Positions 32,909 through 45,824 of a DNA stretch of 64,000 nt are shown piece by piece. The DNA lies in contig NC_000067.6 of the NCBI RefSeq assembly GCF_000001635.26, positions 23,396,511 to 23,460,510 of the forward strand, written 5' to 3'. The stretch is from Mus musculus (Eukaryota; Chordata; Mammalia; Rodentia; Muridae). Made by a program: the position numbers and the translations under genes. The stretch's first letter is position 1. Each line of letters starts with the position of its first letter. The notes under the pieces were generated by a model. The model made no database searches. It was given only the letters and a program-made list of their open reading frames with translations, and had not been told where the DNA came from.

Positions 32909-33440
32909 TACCAATATTACCAAATGTATACAGGTACCAATAGTAATCTCAAATTTTGTATAAATATAAGAAATTTATATCAATGAAAACCTTAAATCTG
33001 CTTCAATCTATAAATTCTGCACCAATGTAAAATTATAGCTTCAATCTGTATCAATTATGAAGATTTCTACTGCCTCCCCATCCCCCTGACTCCACATGGA
33101 TGTCCCTATCCTCCACCCCACCTGACCTCTAAACTCCCTGGGGCCTCCAGTCTCCAGAGGGTTAAGTGCATCATCTCTGAATGAACAGAGAGCTGAAAGT
33201 CCTCTACTGTATGTGTGTTGGGGGCCTCATATCAGCTGGTGTGTGCTGTGTGTTTGGTGGTTCAGTGTATGAGAGATATGATAGATCCAGATTAAAATGG
33301 AGAGTAGGTTTGGGGAATAAAATATGGAGTGTAAATAAATAAATGAATAAATGAATGAATGAATAAATAAATAAATAAGATTTCTACCAATGTAAGATTG
33401 TGGTTATATGTTTTGTTTAAAAATAAATTTAACCTTTGAG
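32909..33440. repeat. AT-rich degenerate tandem-like sequence hosting an Lx insertion
   Basis: Units with TCTGCACCAATGTAAAATTA, TTCTACCAATGTAAGATTG and CAATCTATAAATT or CAATCTGTATCAATT recur with a spacing of about 45-50 bp. The Lx element at 33071-33376 interrupts the series. Origin unknown. Confidence 0.45.
33071..33376. mobile_element. Lx-type L1 3' end with twin-priming inversion and 11-bp TSD
   Basis: 33071 to about 33286 is Lx 3' UTR in antisense (CCAGTCTCCAGAGGGTTAAG). About 33287-33376 is the extreme Lx 3' end in sense (GGAATAAAATATGGAGTGTA) plus an AATAAATGAATAAA tail. Identical AAGATTTCTAC copies flank it at 33060-33070 and 33377-33387. This is the classical product of twin priming. 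Confidence 0.92.
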
Positions 33441-35195
33441 TAGAGGAAGGCTGACTTGAGTTAATCCAGCCACTTTGCTGAAGTTCTTTATCATCTGTAG
33501 AAGTTCTAGTGTGCATTTTTTGGGTCACTTGTGTATACTATCATATCATCCCCAAACAGTGATATCTTGACTTCCTCCTTTCCAATTTGTATCCCCTTGA
33601 CCTCCTTTTGCTGTCTAATTGCTCTGGATAGAATGTCAAGTACTGTATTGAATAGGTAGGGAGAGAGTGGGCAGCCTTGTCTTGTCCCTGATTTTAGTGG
33701 GAGCACTTCAAGTTTTTCTTCATTAAGATTGATGTTGGCTATTGGCTGCTGTATTTTGCTTGCATTATATTTATGTATGTATACAGGTATGGACTTTGAA
33801 TTCCTGATCTCTCCAATACTTTTAGCATGAAGGGGTGTTATATTTTGTCAAAGGCTTTTTCAGCATCCAATGAGAGGACCATGTGGGTTTTTTTCTTTGA
33901 ATTTGTTTATATAGTGGAATACATTGATGAATTTCCTTATATTGAGCCATCCCTGTATCCCTGGAATGAAGCCTACTTGATCATGGTGAATGATCATTTT
34001 GATGTGTTCTTAGATTCGATTTGTGAGAATTTTACTGAGTAATTTTGCATCGATATTCATGAGGAAACTAGTCTGAAGTTGTCTTTCCTTGTTGGGTCTT
34101 TGTGTGGTTTAGGTGTCAGTGTAACTGCGGCTTCATAGAATGAGTTAGGTAGTGCTCCTTCTGTTTCTATTTTATGAAATAATTTGAGAAGTATTGGTGT
34201 TAGGTCTTCTTTGAAGGTCTGATAGAATTCTGCACTAAAGCCATCTAGTCCTGGGCTTTGTTGTTGTTGTTGTTGGGAGACTTAACAACTGCTTCTATTT
34301 CCTTAGGGGCTGTGGGACTGTTTAAATGGTTTATCTGATTCTGATTTAACTTTGGTACCTTGTATCTGTCTGAAAATCATTCATTTCATCTAGATTTTCC
34401 AGTTTTGTTGAGTATAGGCTTTTGTAGTAGGATCTGATGATTTTTTAAAAATTTCCTCTGTTTCTGTTGTTATGTCTCCCTTTCATTTCTTATTTTGTTA
34501 ATTTGGATACTGCTTCTGTGCCCTCTGGTTAGTCTGGCTTAAGATTTATCTATCTTGTTGATTTTTCTCAAAGAGCCAGCTCCTGGTTTGGTTGATTCTT
34601 TGTATAGTTTCCTTTGTTTCTACTTGCTTGATTTCAGCCCTGAGTTTGATTATTTCCTCCTGTCTATTCCTCTTGGGTGAATTTGCTTCTTTTTGCCTTA
34701 GAGCTTTCAGGTGTGCTGTCAAGCTGCTGGTGTATGCCCTCTTCAATTTCTCTATGAAAGCACTCAGGGCTATGAGTTTTCCTCTTAGCACTGCTTTCAT
34801 TGTGTCCCATATGTTTGGGTATGTTATGCCTTCATTCTCATTACATTCTAAAAAGTCTTCAATTTCTTTTTGTATTTCCTCCCTGACCAAGTTATCATTG
34901 AGTAGATAATTGTTCAGCTTCCGTGTGTACGTGGGCTTTCTCTTGTTGTTGTTGAAGGCCAGCCTTAGTCCATGGTGATTTGGTAGGATGGATGAGAAAA
35001 TTTCAATCTTTTTGTATTGGTTGAGGCTTGTTTTGTGTCAGATTATATGGTCAATTTTGTAGAAAGTACCATGAGGCTCTGAGAAGAAGGTGTATTCTTT
35101 TGTTTTAGGGTGAAATGCTCTGTAGATATCTGTTACGTCCATTTGGTTCATAACTTCCATTAGTTTCACTGTGTCTCTGTTTAGTTTCTATTTCC
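33441..35195 (-). mobile_element. internal L1 ORF2 fragment, antisense
   Basis: About 1.75 kb of reversed ORF2 without 3' UTR or 5' end. In the minus strand it shows the RT region ending SGTRQGCPLSPYLFN, and FGDD where L1 normally has FADD (33506-33706), then, further 5', the linker region (EIEDFLECNENEGITYPNIW, 34546-34890) and the end of the endonuclease domain near 35000-35190. Several stops. The Gly for Ala change and divergence point to an older copy. Confidence 0.9.
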
Positions 35196-35269
35196 AGGTC
35201 TGCTTTGGTGTGTAAAATATGCATCTCAGTCCCTTGTCTTAGGGGTCAAAAACTGAAACCAATACTTCC

Positions 35270-35393
35270 CTCATTCTTTCTATCCTCCCTCCTTTCTTTT
35301 CTTTTGTTTTCCTCTCCTCTCCTCTCCTCTCCTCTTCTTTTCTTTTCTTCTTTCTCCTCTCTCCCTGCCTTCCTTCCTTTCTTTCTCTCCCTT

Positions 35394-35445
<52 letters not shown>

Positions 35446-35499
35446 TTCCTTCCTTCCTTCTTTCCTTCCTTTCTTCCTCCCTTCCTCCCTCCCTCCCTC

Positions 35500-35564
<65 letters not shown>

Positions 35565-35660
35565 TCTTCCTTTCTTTCCTTCTTTCTTTTCATCTTTCCT
35601 TTCTATCTTTTGTTTCTTTTTCATTCCTTTTCATTCCTCCTTTCCTTCTTCCTTATGGTC
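35270..35660 (+). repeat. 390-bp polypyrimidine tract with (CTTT)n blocks
   Basis: C/T-rich almost throughout. It has TCCTC repeats at 35310-35336, (CTTT)n at 35406-35441, CCTT blocks at 35442-35500 and a second (CTTT)n at 35501-35561. Long open frames on both strands are artefacts. Confidence 0.97.
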
Positions 35661-37685
35661 CACTCCTTCCCCTTCTATTTAGTAAAACAGAGATTGATTT
35701 GCATAGACTTTTCCTCTTTCCTCTAGGGTCAGAAACTGTATGAACTTATTAAATTTCCTCTCACAGGCATATCTTTCTGTTGCTTTCTCATTTTGTAAGG
35801 AGTTTCAGAGATTGTAAACACCCAAAACCCTAGACTTCCTTTTTTTTTTCTCTCTCTCCTAGAAGGAATTTTTTATATCTGTAATTCCCTTTCTGGTAAC
35901 CTGTTCACTCCACCTCTTTATGTTCTTTATGTTTCTAGGTGACCAAAGACTGTGTGCCACATTTTCTCTGCATTGTACTCTTGGATAAGTGTTTACTCAT
36001 CTTCATTAAGTTTTTTCTATCTTTTCCTCACTTAAAAGTGTTCAATGCATCAAGAAAAAAAATAGCCCTTCTACAGAAAAAGAGGGCATTTGAGATGGAG
36101 CAGCACTTGGCCAGACTTTTTGCCAAAGCAGCTGCTGAACTATTAGCATTTCAAGCTTCATGAAACAATTGATGTACCAGGGCTTCCTCAACTTGTGGCT
36201 CTACTACACATTGAACAGAGTCAGTGCTGGAAGGAAAAAGAATCTCCAAGGTAAGGTTATGTGGTTTTCCTCCATCGTTAGTGTGTGCAACTGTGCCAGT
36301 TTCTACAAGCACATTAGTGAACACTGAGAGAGAAAGACATTTGCCATACTGGGCATACCTCTCATACCCTAAGAGAGCCTGAGGATATTCTTCTACTCCT
36401 GAGGCTGAAGATGTGGGAAGTGCCGGCTGGCAGTATTAAACTGGCAAAAACCCTTGTGAAAAGACAAAGGATACAGCTGACATAATGGGCTCAAATGGAA
36501 AATTTGCTTTTTTGTGTGTGCTAAAGGTTGTATCAACAAGTATTCCTGGAAAATAGCTATCTCTGCAGAGAGCATTTGACTGATTAAGACTGAAGTGATG
36601 TGTTGAGATTGGAATGTTTCAGGTCTAGAGGCTAATGTCTAATCTCCAGGCGAGCTTTAGCCACCTATACAGCCGTTCTTTGCCCACCTCTGTTTTGGAA
36701 CTACCACCCTGTGACTAATAAAATAAAATGGAATCTATTAATTTATCAGATCTTGGCTTCTACCAATCCCAATGCTAAGAATGTTGTCAGATAGTGTCTG
36801 AGACCTATAGAAAAGCTTCCTGTATTTTGCTGGAACCACCTGGCAAATATATCCATTTATGTATTTTAAACTTGACTTGATTTATGACATTCTTTGTTCT
36901 GTAAAATGATAAAACTTCATGAAGCTGTTACCATGTTGGAGCATAGAATTTGGAGTAACATATATCTGTGTTCTCAGACCATGTTCACCCGAATTTGGCT
37001 CCAGAATAAATTATCTTTTAATCTTTTGATGGTGAGAACTGTGGGTTGTCTATTTGTTTAGTCTGTGTTTATGTGTGTGCGCGTGTGTTTTGTTTTTCTA
37101 TCAATAATTGTAATAGTTCTTAGGGAATCTTTTGATTTTTGTTGAAAAGGACAATAATTTTTTAAATTGTTTTCTCCCTGAGATAACAGTCTATATTTGA
37201 CCACCTGCTGATTGTGAAACTGGAAAGAGAAAAATGAGGAACAAGAGAAGAAATGTTCTCAAAGCAACATTGGTTCTAGCCAAAAAGTAAGTAAGAACTT
37301 CCTGTCCCAGTGTTTGGAGAGCTCACGAGCTCTGCATGTTTCTCAATGGACATCAGATTTCACAACCTCGCCGGACATCACTGACTCCTTCCCCTTCACT
37401 TGAATGTGGACTTCCCTTGTAGAGTTAAACCAAGTTAGTTTCCTTCAGACCATTTTATAATCAAGAATATCTACTAAAGTTTCCCATACAGATCACTGAG
37501 TGAGAAGTCAGGATGATTAGATTTGAAGTCCAACTTTCCTTGTTATTGTCTGACTTCAGAAAACAGTGTTTATTTAAGCTCCCATTTCCCAAAGAACAGG
37601 TCTTCCTAGAGGGCAGAAAGAGTATTTCCTGTCCTTGAAGGTATTCTTCTGGACACTTGCAAACTACTTCTTAAGACTCCTATGG
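35661..37685. other. 2 kb of unique-looking sequence
   Basis: No repeat family is recognised. An exon-like block at 36077-36250 has splice-like borders (see findings). 36595-36760 ends in AATAAAATAAAATGG-type text but cannot be assigned. Confidence 0.45.
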
Positions 37686-37892
37686 AGGGGCTAAAGAGAT
37701 GGCTCAACAGTCAGAAGAGTGCTGACTGCTCTTCCAGAGGACCCAGGTTCAATTCCTAGTAGCCATATGGCAGTTCATCACTGTCTATAACTCCAATATC
37801 TGACACCCTCAAATAGACATACATGTAGGAAAATCACCAGTGCTCTTAAAATAAACATACATAAATTAAAAATAAAATAACTATCAAATTAA
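37686..37892 (+). mobile_element. B3 SINE, sense
   Basis: GGGGCTAAAGAGATGGCTC, CTGACTGCTCTTCCAGAGGA, GGTTCAATTCCTAGTAGCC and CTGACACCCTCAAATAGACA match B3, ending in ATAAATTAAAAATAAAATAA. Confidence 0.92.
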
Positions 37893-38171
37893 AAAGAAAA
37901 GACTCTTGTGGAATTTCTGTATAATGAACTTGGTGACTCCTAAAAAGCTCTCCAAACCTGAAACACAAAGTCTTCTCTGTTTTAGTTTAGTTTTGTTGTT
38001 GTTTATTATTTTGGTTTGTTTGTTTGTTTTTTAGAGGAAGGGAAAACAGAGAGTGAAAGAAGAACCTAAAATATTTATCTAACCTTATATAGTTTTCAGC
38101 TCCTGGCTCTGCAAATTGCTCTGAGCTTTCTAAATTTGTGCTTCTCCTATCTTGACTGATACCAAATCAGA

Positions 38172-38371
38172 TGTTAGCATTCTGTCTAAGCTGCACCCCA
38201 CAGTTACCTGGCAACAGCTAGGTATGGCTGACTCACTATAAAAGGGGGTGCTTGTCCCCTCCTTGCTCTCTCGCTCTCTTGCTCTCTTGCTTTCTCTTGC
38301 TCTTGTTTTCCCTGCCTCCCCTCTCTCCCTATTCCCTTCCCTCTCTCTCTCTACATGCTCATTGCTGACCT

Positions 38372-38412
<41 letters not shown>

Positions 38413-38413
38413 G
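38172..38413 (+). mobile_element. truncated LTR (family shared with 46304-46702)
   Basis: Starts TGTTAGCATTCTGTCTAAGC, with a TATA box in CACTATAAAAGGGGGTGC (38233-38250) and a long CTCTCTTGC-rich leader. It is cut off in a (TC)n array at 38372-38410, before the polyadenylation region. It shares its order with the fuller copy at 46304-46702. Probably ERVK-type; exact name uncertain. Confidence 0.75.
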
Positions 38414-38420
38414 TCTTGAT

Positions 38421-39594
38421 AGATGATGATTTTTTTCTACTGCCATTGAGTTATGGTCTGCTCTATTTAGATATAATCAATTGATATAGCCCTTAACCTT
38501 GTCAGAAGTCTGATAATTATTAATACATTTAAGTTTGTGACAGACAAAGTCTTCCGAAGCCTTTAACAGTTCACTCCCACGAGGTCTCAGAAGATATGGA
38601 CACAATTGCAAGAAGCTGCCTAGGTTGTGGTATGGTAACCACTGAAAAACACAGTGGACAAAACTGGATACCCTGAGCCTTATTTAAATCAAGGAAAGTC
38701 ATTTCTCATGTCACATGTATCTATGCCACAGGGAAAAAAAAAGGATCTTTGTCTTCTGGGCTTAAAAGCCAGACTGACTCTGCCCAAGTTGCCATGAAGA
38801 CCACAGAGACCACAGGGAACTATTGGCTAGTGGACTCTGTCATTTTTTAATTGATATATGACTGCTAGATTATAGTTTATTCTTTCTTAGATTTCTGATT
38901 ACATTGACAGCTAAGGTAACTGTAGCTTGACAGCTAGAAAAAGCTTTCCCAGGTGTAATCAGTTACTTTCTTACCTAAACTTGGTTTCCATTGATTAAAT
39001 GCTTCATATTTCCTCTTCTTGCTATGCCACTGTCCTAACATCATTCAAGTTCTTATAAATTTGCCTACCCCTAATTAAAATTCCACTACATATACAATCC
39101 AAGTATATAATCACAAATTCTTGTTCCTTCTGACCCACAAAGGCTCATCTAAAAGACTGTTCATATTGTTAACTCATGTTGTTATCTCTTTTGTAAGCTT
39201 ATAAGCTACAGAAAACTCACTCACATCTACCTCTCATGGACCAAATAGACTCTATCCAGATAAGTACATCTGCCAAAGTTCTGGGTTTCAAATATACATC
39301 CAAGAAAAAAATTTGTTTTTCCCAAATGTACTTAATTGTATTTTCTACCTATAATATAAATATGTGTGTGTGTGTGTGTTTCAGCATCTTGTCAAGTTCA
39401 GGCACTTATTACATCCAGGACAGCTCCAGAGAAGCAACCTACAGATGCTCCAATCTCCTCTCACAGACACAGATGATTCTACTGGACTTGGTTCTTCTGG
39501 TCTATCCTTGGATGGTTCCACAGATCCTGGACAGCAAGGAAACAGGAAACAGCCAACTCCTAAGACTGGACAAACATCTCCATACCCATTCCTC
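38421..39594. other. no recognised gene
   Basis: Open frames at 39236-39715 (159 codons) and 39381-39815 (minus, 144 codons) run into the ERV1 LTR and L1 sequence and lack splice or domain support. A short (GT)n lies at 39362-39379. Confidence 0.4.
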
Positions 39595-40131
39595 TGTAAG
39601 ATTTGTGGTAGCTCAAAATGACCACGGTTGTAAAAAGTTAAGTAAATGTGTTTTTTTTCCCCCAGAATTTGATTCACTGAAAGGTGTGCTAAGAGATAGT
39701 CCTCTGATTGTTTAGAAAAGCCCACACAACAAGTCCTTTCCGGGCAGTGGCAGCACCAGGTTACCTTGGGCACAGAATCGGCAGACAACCCCAAGGTCCC
39801 TAGAGGACTCTCCACGAAATCTTAGGGCAACTGACCAGACAGCTCCACGCTCCTCAAAGGAGACACCACTTCCTGACACTGTAACACACCCAGGATCTTT
39901 GACAACAGAATCCCAGGATAAAAGGAGCTTGGTCACACCAGTATTTCAGGGTCTCAGAGGAACTTGACTGCCAAGAACTCTGACACACCCAGAATCTCAG
40001 GTTCACAGGAGCCCACAAGCAAAGAATCACAGAGAAAGCTGGACTCTGAGGAGTCCTGAATCAACTGGGATTATAGGAAACACAGGCTCCAATCAGATAT
40101 ATTGAGGTCAGCAAATACTTGCAATAATAAG

Positions 40132-41195
40132 ATGGCAGGAGGCAAGTGTAAGAACAAAAGCAACAGAAACCAAGGTTACTTGGCATCATCAGAACTAAAC
40201 TCTCCCACCATAAAAAGTCTTGGATACACCATCACACCAGAAAAGCAAGACATGGATCTAAAGTCACTTCTCATGATGATGATGGAGGACTTTAAGAAGG
40301 AAATTTAGGAAAACACAGGTAAACAGCTAGAAGCCTTTCAAGAGGAAACACAAATATGCCTTAGGGAGTTATAGGAAAACAGTACCAAACAGGACATGGA
40401 AGTGAACAAAACCATGCAGGATCTAAAAAGGGAAATAAAAGCAATACAGAAAACCCAAAGGGAGACAACTCTGGAGATAGAAACCCATGGAAAGAAATCA
40501 GGAACCATAGATGCAAACATCAGCAACAGAATACGAGATGGAAGAGAGAATCTCATATGCAGAAGATTCCATAGGGAACATGGGCACAAAAATAAAAGAA
40601 AATGCAAAATGCAAAAAGATCCTAACTCAAAACATCCAGGAAATCCAGGACACAAAGAGAAGACCAAACCTACCAATAATAGGAGTAGATGAGAATGAAG
40701 ATATTTAACTAAAAGGGCCAGCAAATATCTTCAACAAAATTATAGAAGAAAACTTCCCAAACCTAAAGAAAGAGATGCCCATGAACATACAAGAAGCCTA
40801 CAGAACTCCAAATAGACTGGACCAGAAAAGAAATTCCTCCCGACACATAATAATCAGAACAACAAATGCACTAAATAAAGACAAAATATTAAAAGCAGCA
40901 AGGGAAAAAGGTCAAGTAACATATAAAGGCAGTCCTATTAGAATTACTCCAGATTTCTCACCAGAGACTATGAAAGCCAGAATAGCCTGAACAGATGTTA
41001 TACAGACACTAAGAGAACACAAATGCCAGCCCAGGCTACTATACCCAGCAAAATTCTCAATTACCATAGATGGAGAAACCAAAGTATTCCATGACAAAAC
41101 CAAATTCACACAATATCTTCCCACAAATCCAGCCCTTCAAAGGATAATAACAGAAAAAAAAATCAATACAAGGATGAAAACCACACCCTAGAAAA
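40132..41195 (+). pseudogene. L1 ORF1, degenerate
   Basis: RNA-binding chaperone of L1. The start MAGGKCKNKSNRNQ is at 40132, and a stop lies at about 40306, after EDFKKEI. Similar sequence continues in other frames at 40396-40708 (RRPNLPIIGVDENED of the RNA-binding part) and 40775-40990 (EAYRTPNRLDQKRN, SPETMKARIA). At least two stops and two frameshifts. The C-terminal end is placed from the spacing to ORF2. Confidence 0.88.
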
Positions 41196-41248
41196 AGCGA
41201 GAAAGTAATCCTTCAACAAACCTAAAAGAAGACAACCACAAGAACAGA

Positions 41249-44200
41249 ATTCCAACTCTAACAACAAAAATAACAGGAAGCAACAATTACTTTTTCTTAA
41301 TATCTCTTAATATCAATGGACTCAATTCCCCAATAAAAAGATATAGACTAACAGAGTGGCTACACAAACAGAGCCCAACATTTTGCTGCTTACAGGAAAC
41401 CCATCTCAGGGAAAAAGACAGACACTACCTCAGAGTGAAAGGCTGGAAAACAATTTTCCAAGCAAATGATCTGAAGAAACAAGCTGGATTAGCCATTCTA
41501 ATATCTAATAAAATCAACTTCCAACCCAAAGTTATTAAAAAAGACAAGGAGGGACACTTCATACTCATCAAAGGTAAAATCTTCCAAGAGGAACTCTCAA
41601 TTCTGAATATCTATGCTCCCAATGCAAGGGCAGCCACATTCATTAAAGAAACTTTAGTAAAGCTCAAAGCACATACGGAACCTCACACAATAATAGTGGG
41701 AGACTTCAACACCACACTTTCATCAATGGACAGATCGTGGAAACAGAAACTAAACAGAGACACAGTGAAACTAACAGAAGTTATGAACCAAATGGATTTA
41801 ACAGATATCTACAGACCATTTTATCCTAAAACAAAAGGATATACCTTCTTCTCAGCACCTCATCTTACCTTCTCAAAAATTGACCATATTGAAATTGTCC
41901 CATGCATCCTACCAGATCACCATGGACTAAGGCTGATCTTCAATAACAACATAAATAATAGAAAGCCAACATTCATGTGGAAAATGAACAACACTCTCCA
42001 CAATGATACCGTGGTCAAGGAAGGAATAAAGAAAGAAATTAAAGACTTTTTATAGTTTAATGAATATGAAGCCACAACATACCCAAACTTACAGGACACA
42101 ATGAAAGCATTTCTAAGAGGGAAACTCATAGCTCTGAGTGCCTCCAAAAAGAAACTAGAGAGAGCACACGCTAGCAGCTTGACAACACATCTAAAAGCTC
42201 TAGAACAAGAGGAGGCAAATTCACCCAAGAGGAGTAGAAGGCAGGAAATAATCAAACTCAGAGGAGAAATCAACCAAGTGGAAACAAGAAGAACTATTCA
42301 AAGAATCAAACAAACAAAGAGCTGGTTCTTTGAGAATATCAACAAGATAGATTGAACCCTTAGCCAGACTCACTAGAGGGTACAGGGACAGCATCCTAAT
42401 TAACAAAATCAGAAATGAAAAGGGAAACATAACAACAGATCCTGAAGAAATCCAAAACACCATCAGATCCTTCTACAAAAGGCTATACTCAACAAAACTG
42501 GAAAACCTGGACGAAATGGACAAATTTCTAGACAGATACCAGGTACCAAAGTTAAATCAGGATCAGATTAATGACCGAAACAGTCCTATATCCCCTAAAG
42601 AAATAGAAGCAGTCATCAATAGTCTCCCAACCAAAAAAAGCCCAGGACCAGATGACTTTAGTGCAGAGTTCTATCAGACCTTCAAAGAAGATCTAATTCC
42701 AGTTCTTCTCAAACTATTCCACAAAATAGAAACACAAGGTACTCTACCCAATTCATTCTATGAAGCCACAATTACTCTGCTACCTAAACCACAGAAAGCC
42801 CCAACAAAGATAGAGAACTTCAGACCAATTTCCCTTATGAATATCGATGCAAAAATACTCAATAAAATTCTCACTAACTGAATCTAAGAACACATCAAAA
42901 TAATCATCCATCCTGATCAAGTACGTTTCATTCCAGGGATGCAGGGATGGTTTAATATATGGAAATCCATCAACATAATCCACTATATAATCAAACTCAA
43001 AGACAAAAACCACATGATCATCTCATTAGATGCAGAGAAAGCATTTGATAAAATCCAACACCAATTCATGATAAAAGCCTTGGAAAGATCAGGAATTCAA
43101 GGCCCATACCTAAACATGATAAAAAGCAATCTACAGCAAACCAGTAGCCAACATCAAAGTAAATGGTGAGAAGTTGGAAGCAATCCCACTAAAATCAGGA
43201 ACTAGACAAGGCAGCCCACTTTCTCCCTACCTATTCAATATAGTACTTGAAGTCCTAGCCAGAGCAATTAGATAACAAAAGGAGATCAAGGGGATACAAA
43301 TTGGAAAGGAAGAAGTCAAAATATCTTTATTTGCAGATGATATTATAGTGTATATAAGTGACCCTAAAAATTCCACCAGAGAACTCCTAAACCTGATAAA
43401 CAGCTTCAGTGAAGTAGCTGGATATATAAATTAACTCAAACAAGTCAATGGCCTTTCTGTACACAAAGAATAAACAGTCTGAGAAAGAAATTAGGGAAAC
43501 AACACCCTTCACAAAAGTCACAAATAATATAAAATACCTTGGCGTGACTCTAACTAAGGAATTGAAAGATCTTCAAGTCTCTGAAGGAAGTGAAAGAACT
43601 TCAAGTCTCTGAAGAAAGAAATCAAAGAAGATCTCAGAAGATGGAAAGATCTCCCATGCTCATGGATTGGCAGGATCAATATAGTAAAAATGGCTATCTT
43701 GCCAAAAGCAATCTACAGATTCAATGCAATCCCCATCAAAATTCCAACTCAATTCTTCAACGAATTAGAAAGAGCAATCTGCAAATTCATCTGGAATAAC
43801 AAAAAACCTAGGATAGCAAAAACTCTTCTCAAGGATAAAAGAACCTCTGGTGGAATTACCATGCCTGACCTAAAGCTTTACTACAGAGCAATTGTGATAA
43901 AAACTGCATGGTACTGGTATAATGACAGAGAAGTAGACCAATGGAATAGAATTGAAGACCCAGAAATGAACCCACACAGCTATGGTCACTTGATCTTTGA
44001 CAAGGGAGCTAAAACCATCCAGTGGAAAAAAGACAGAATTTTCAACAAATGGTGCTGGCACAACTGGTGGTTATCATGTAGAAGAATGCAAATAGATCCA
44101 TTATTATCTCCTTGTACTAAGATCAAATCTAAGTGGATCAAGAAACTTTACATAAAACCAGAGACACTGAAACTTATAGAGGAGAAAGGGGAAAAGCCTT

Positions 44201-45067
44201 GAAGATATGGGCACAGGCGAAAAATTCCTGAATAGATTAGCAATGGCTTGTGCTATAAGAACCAGAATCAACAAAGGGACCTCATAAAATTGCAAAGCTT
44301 CTGTAAGGCAAAAGACACTGTCAATAAGACAAAAAGGCCACCAAGAGATTGGGAAAGGATCTTCACCAATCCTAAATCAGATATGGGACTAATATCCAAT
44401 ATATATAAAGAACTCAAGAAGGTGGGTTCCAGAAAATCAAATAACCCCATTTAAAATGGGGTACAGAGCTAAACAAAGAATTCTCACCTGAGGAATACCA
44501 AATGGCTGAAAAGCACTGAAAAACTGTTTCACCTCCGTAATCATCAGGGAAATGCAAATCAAAACAACCCTGAGATTCCACCTCACACCAGTCAGAATGG
44601 CTAAGATCAAAAATTCAGGTTACAGCAGATGCTTGTGAGGATGTGGAGAAAGAGGAACACTCCTCCATTGTTGGTGGGATTGCAAGCTTGTACAACCACT
44701 CTGGAAATCAGTATTGCAGTTCCTCAGAAAATTGGACATAGTACTACTGGAAGATCCCGTAATACCTCTCCTGGACATATACCCAGAAGATGTTCCAACT
44801 TGTAATAAGGACACATGCTCCACTATGCTCATAACAGCCTTATTTATAATAGCCAGAAGCTGGAAAGGACCCAGATGCCCCTCAACAGAGGAATGGATAC
44901 AGAAAATGTGGTACATTTACACAATGGAGTACTACTCTGCTATTAAAAAGAATGAATTTATGAATTTCCTAGGCAAATGGATGGGCCTGGAGAGTATCAC
45001 CCTGAGTGAGGTAACCCAATCACAAAAGAACTCATATGATATGTACTCACTGATAAGTGGATATTAA
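41249..45067 (+). pseudogene. L1 ORF2, degenerate; endonuclease region nearly open
   Basis: The first 269 codons are open from ATT 41249 to the stop at 42053-42055. They cover the endonuclease domain, with VGDFNTTLSSMD and FSKIDHIEI. Compared with the copy at 8.7 kb, about 13 residues after KIDHI are missing. RT blocks follow in pieces: KKSPGPDDFSAEFYQTFK (42516-42881), ISLDAEKAFDKI with the first catalytic Asp (42939-43169), and FADD near 43335. The C-terminal segment 44714-45067 ends YDMYSLISGY and a stop, the normal mouse ORF2 end. Frameshifts and stops between blocks show loss of function. Confidence 0.92.
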
Positions 45068-45721
45068 CCCAGAAACTTAGAATATCCAAGTTATAAGTCG
45101 CAAATCACATGAAACTCAAGAAGAACTAAGACTAAAGTGTGGTCACTTTGCCCCTTCTTAAAATTGGGAACAAAACACTCATGGAAGGAGTTACAGAGAC
45201 AAAGTTTGGAGCTGAGATGAAAGGATGGACCATCTAGAGACTGCTGCACCCAGGGATCCATCCTATAATCAGCCTCCAAACACAGACACCGTCACATAGG
45301 CCAGCAAGATTTTGCTGAAAGGACCCTGATACAGCTGTCTCTTGTCAGGGGATGACAGTGCCTGGCAAACACAGAAGTGGATGCTCACTGTCATCTATAG
45401 GATGGAACACAGGGCCCCCAAAGGAGGAGCTAGAGGAAGTACTCAAAGAGCTATAGGGTTCTGCAACTCTATAGGTGGAACGACAATAAGAACTAACCAG
45501 TACCCTCCAGAGCTTGTGTCTCTAGCTGCATATGTAGCAGAAGATGGCCTAGTCGACCATCTTTGGGAAGAGAGGCCCCTTGGTATTGCAAACTTTACAT
45601 GCCCCAGTACAGGGGAATGCCAGGGCCAAGAAGTGGGAGTGGGTGGGTAGGGGAGTGGGGGGGAGGGTATGGGGGACTTTTGGGATAGCATTTGAAATAT
45701 AAGTGAAGAAAATACCTAGTA

Positions 45722-45727
<6 letters not shown>

Positions 45728-45759
<32 letters not shown>

Positions 45760-45768
45760 ACACACACA

Positions 45769-45822
<54 letters not shown>
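45728..45822 (+). repeat. compound (TA)n-(CA)n microsatellite in the L1 tail
   Basis: TA dinucleotides (45727-45754), GTATACAC, then CA dinucleotides to about 45820, ending directly before the right L1 target copy. It has replaced or grown from the poly-A tail. Confidence 0.95.

Positions 45823-45824
<2 letters not shown>

Noticed and set aside
35205..35726. 173-codon Ser/Leu/Phe frame and minus-strand Lys/Glu frames
   Set aside because: Translation of (CTTT)n/(CCTT)n.
39364..39815. Overlapping open frames of 85-159 codons left of the L1
   Set aside because: They enter the ERV1 LTR or L1 5' end, lack splice sites and show no recognisable domain.
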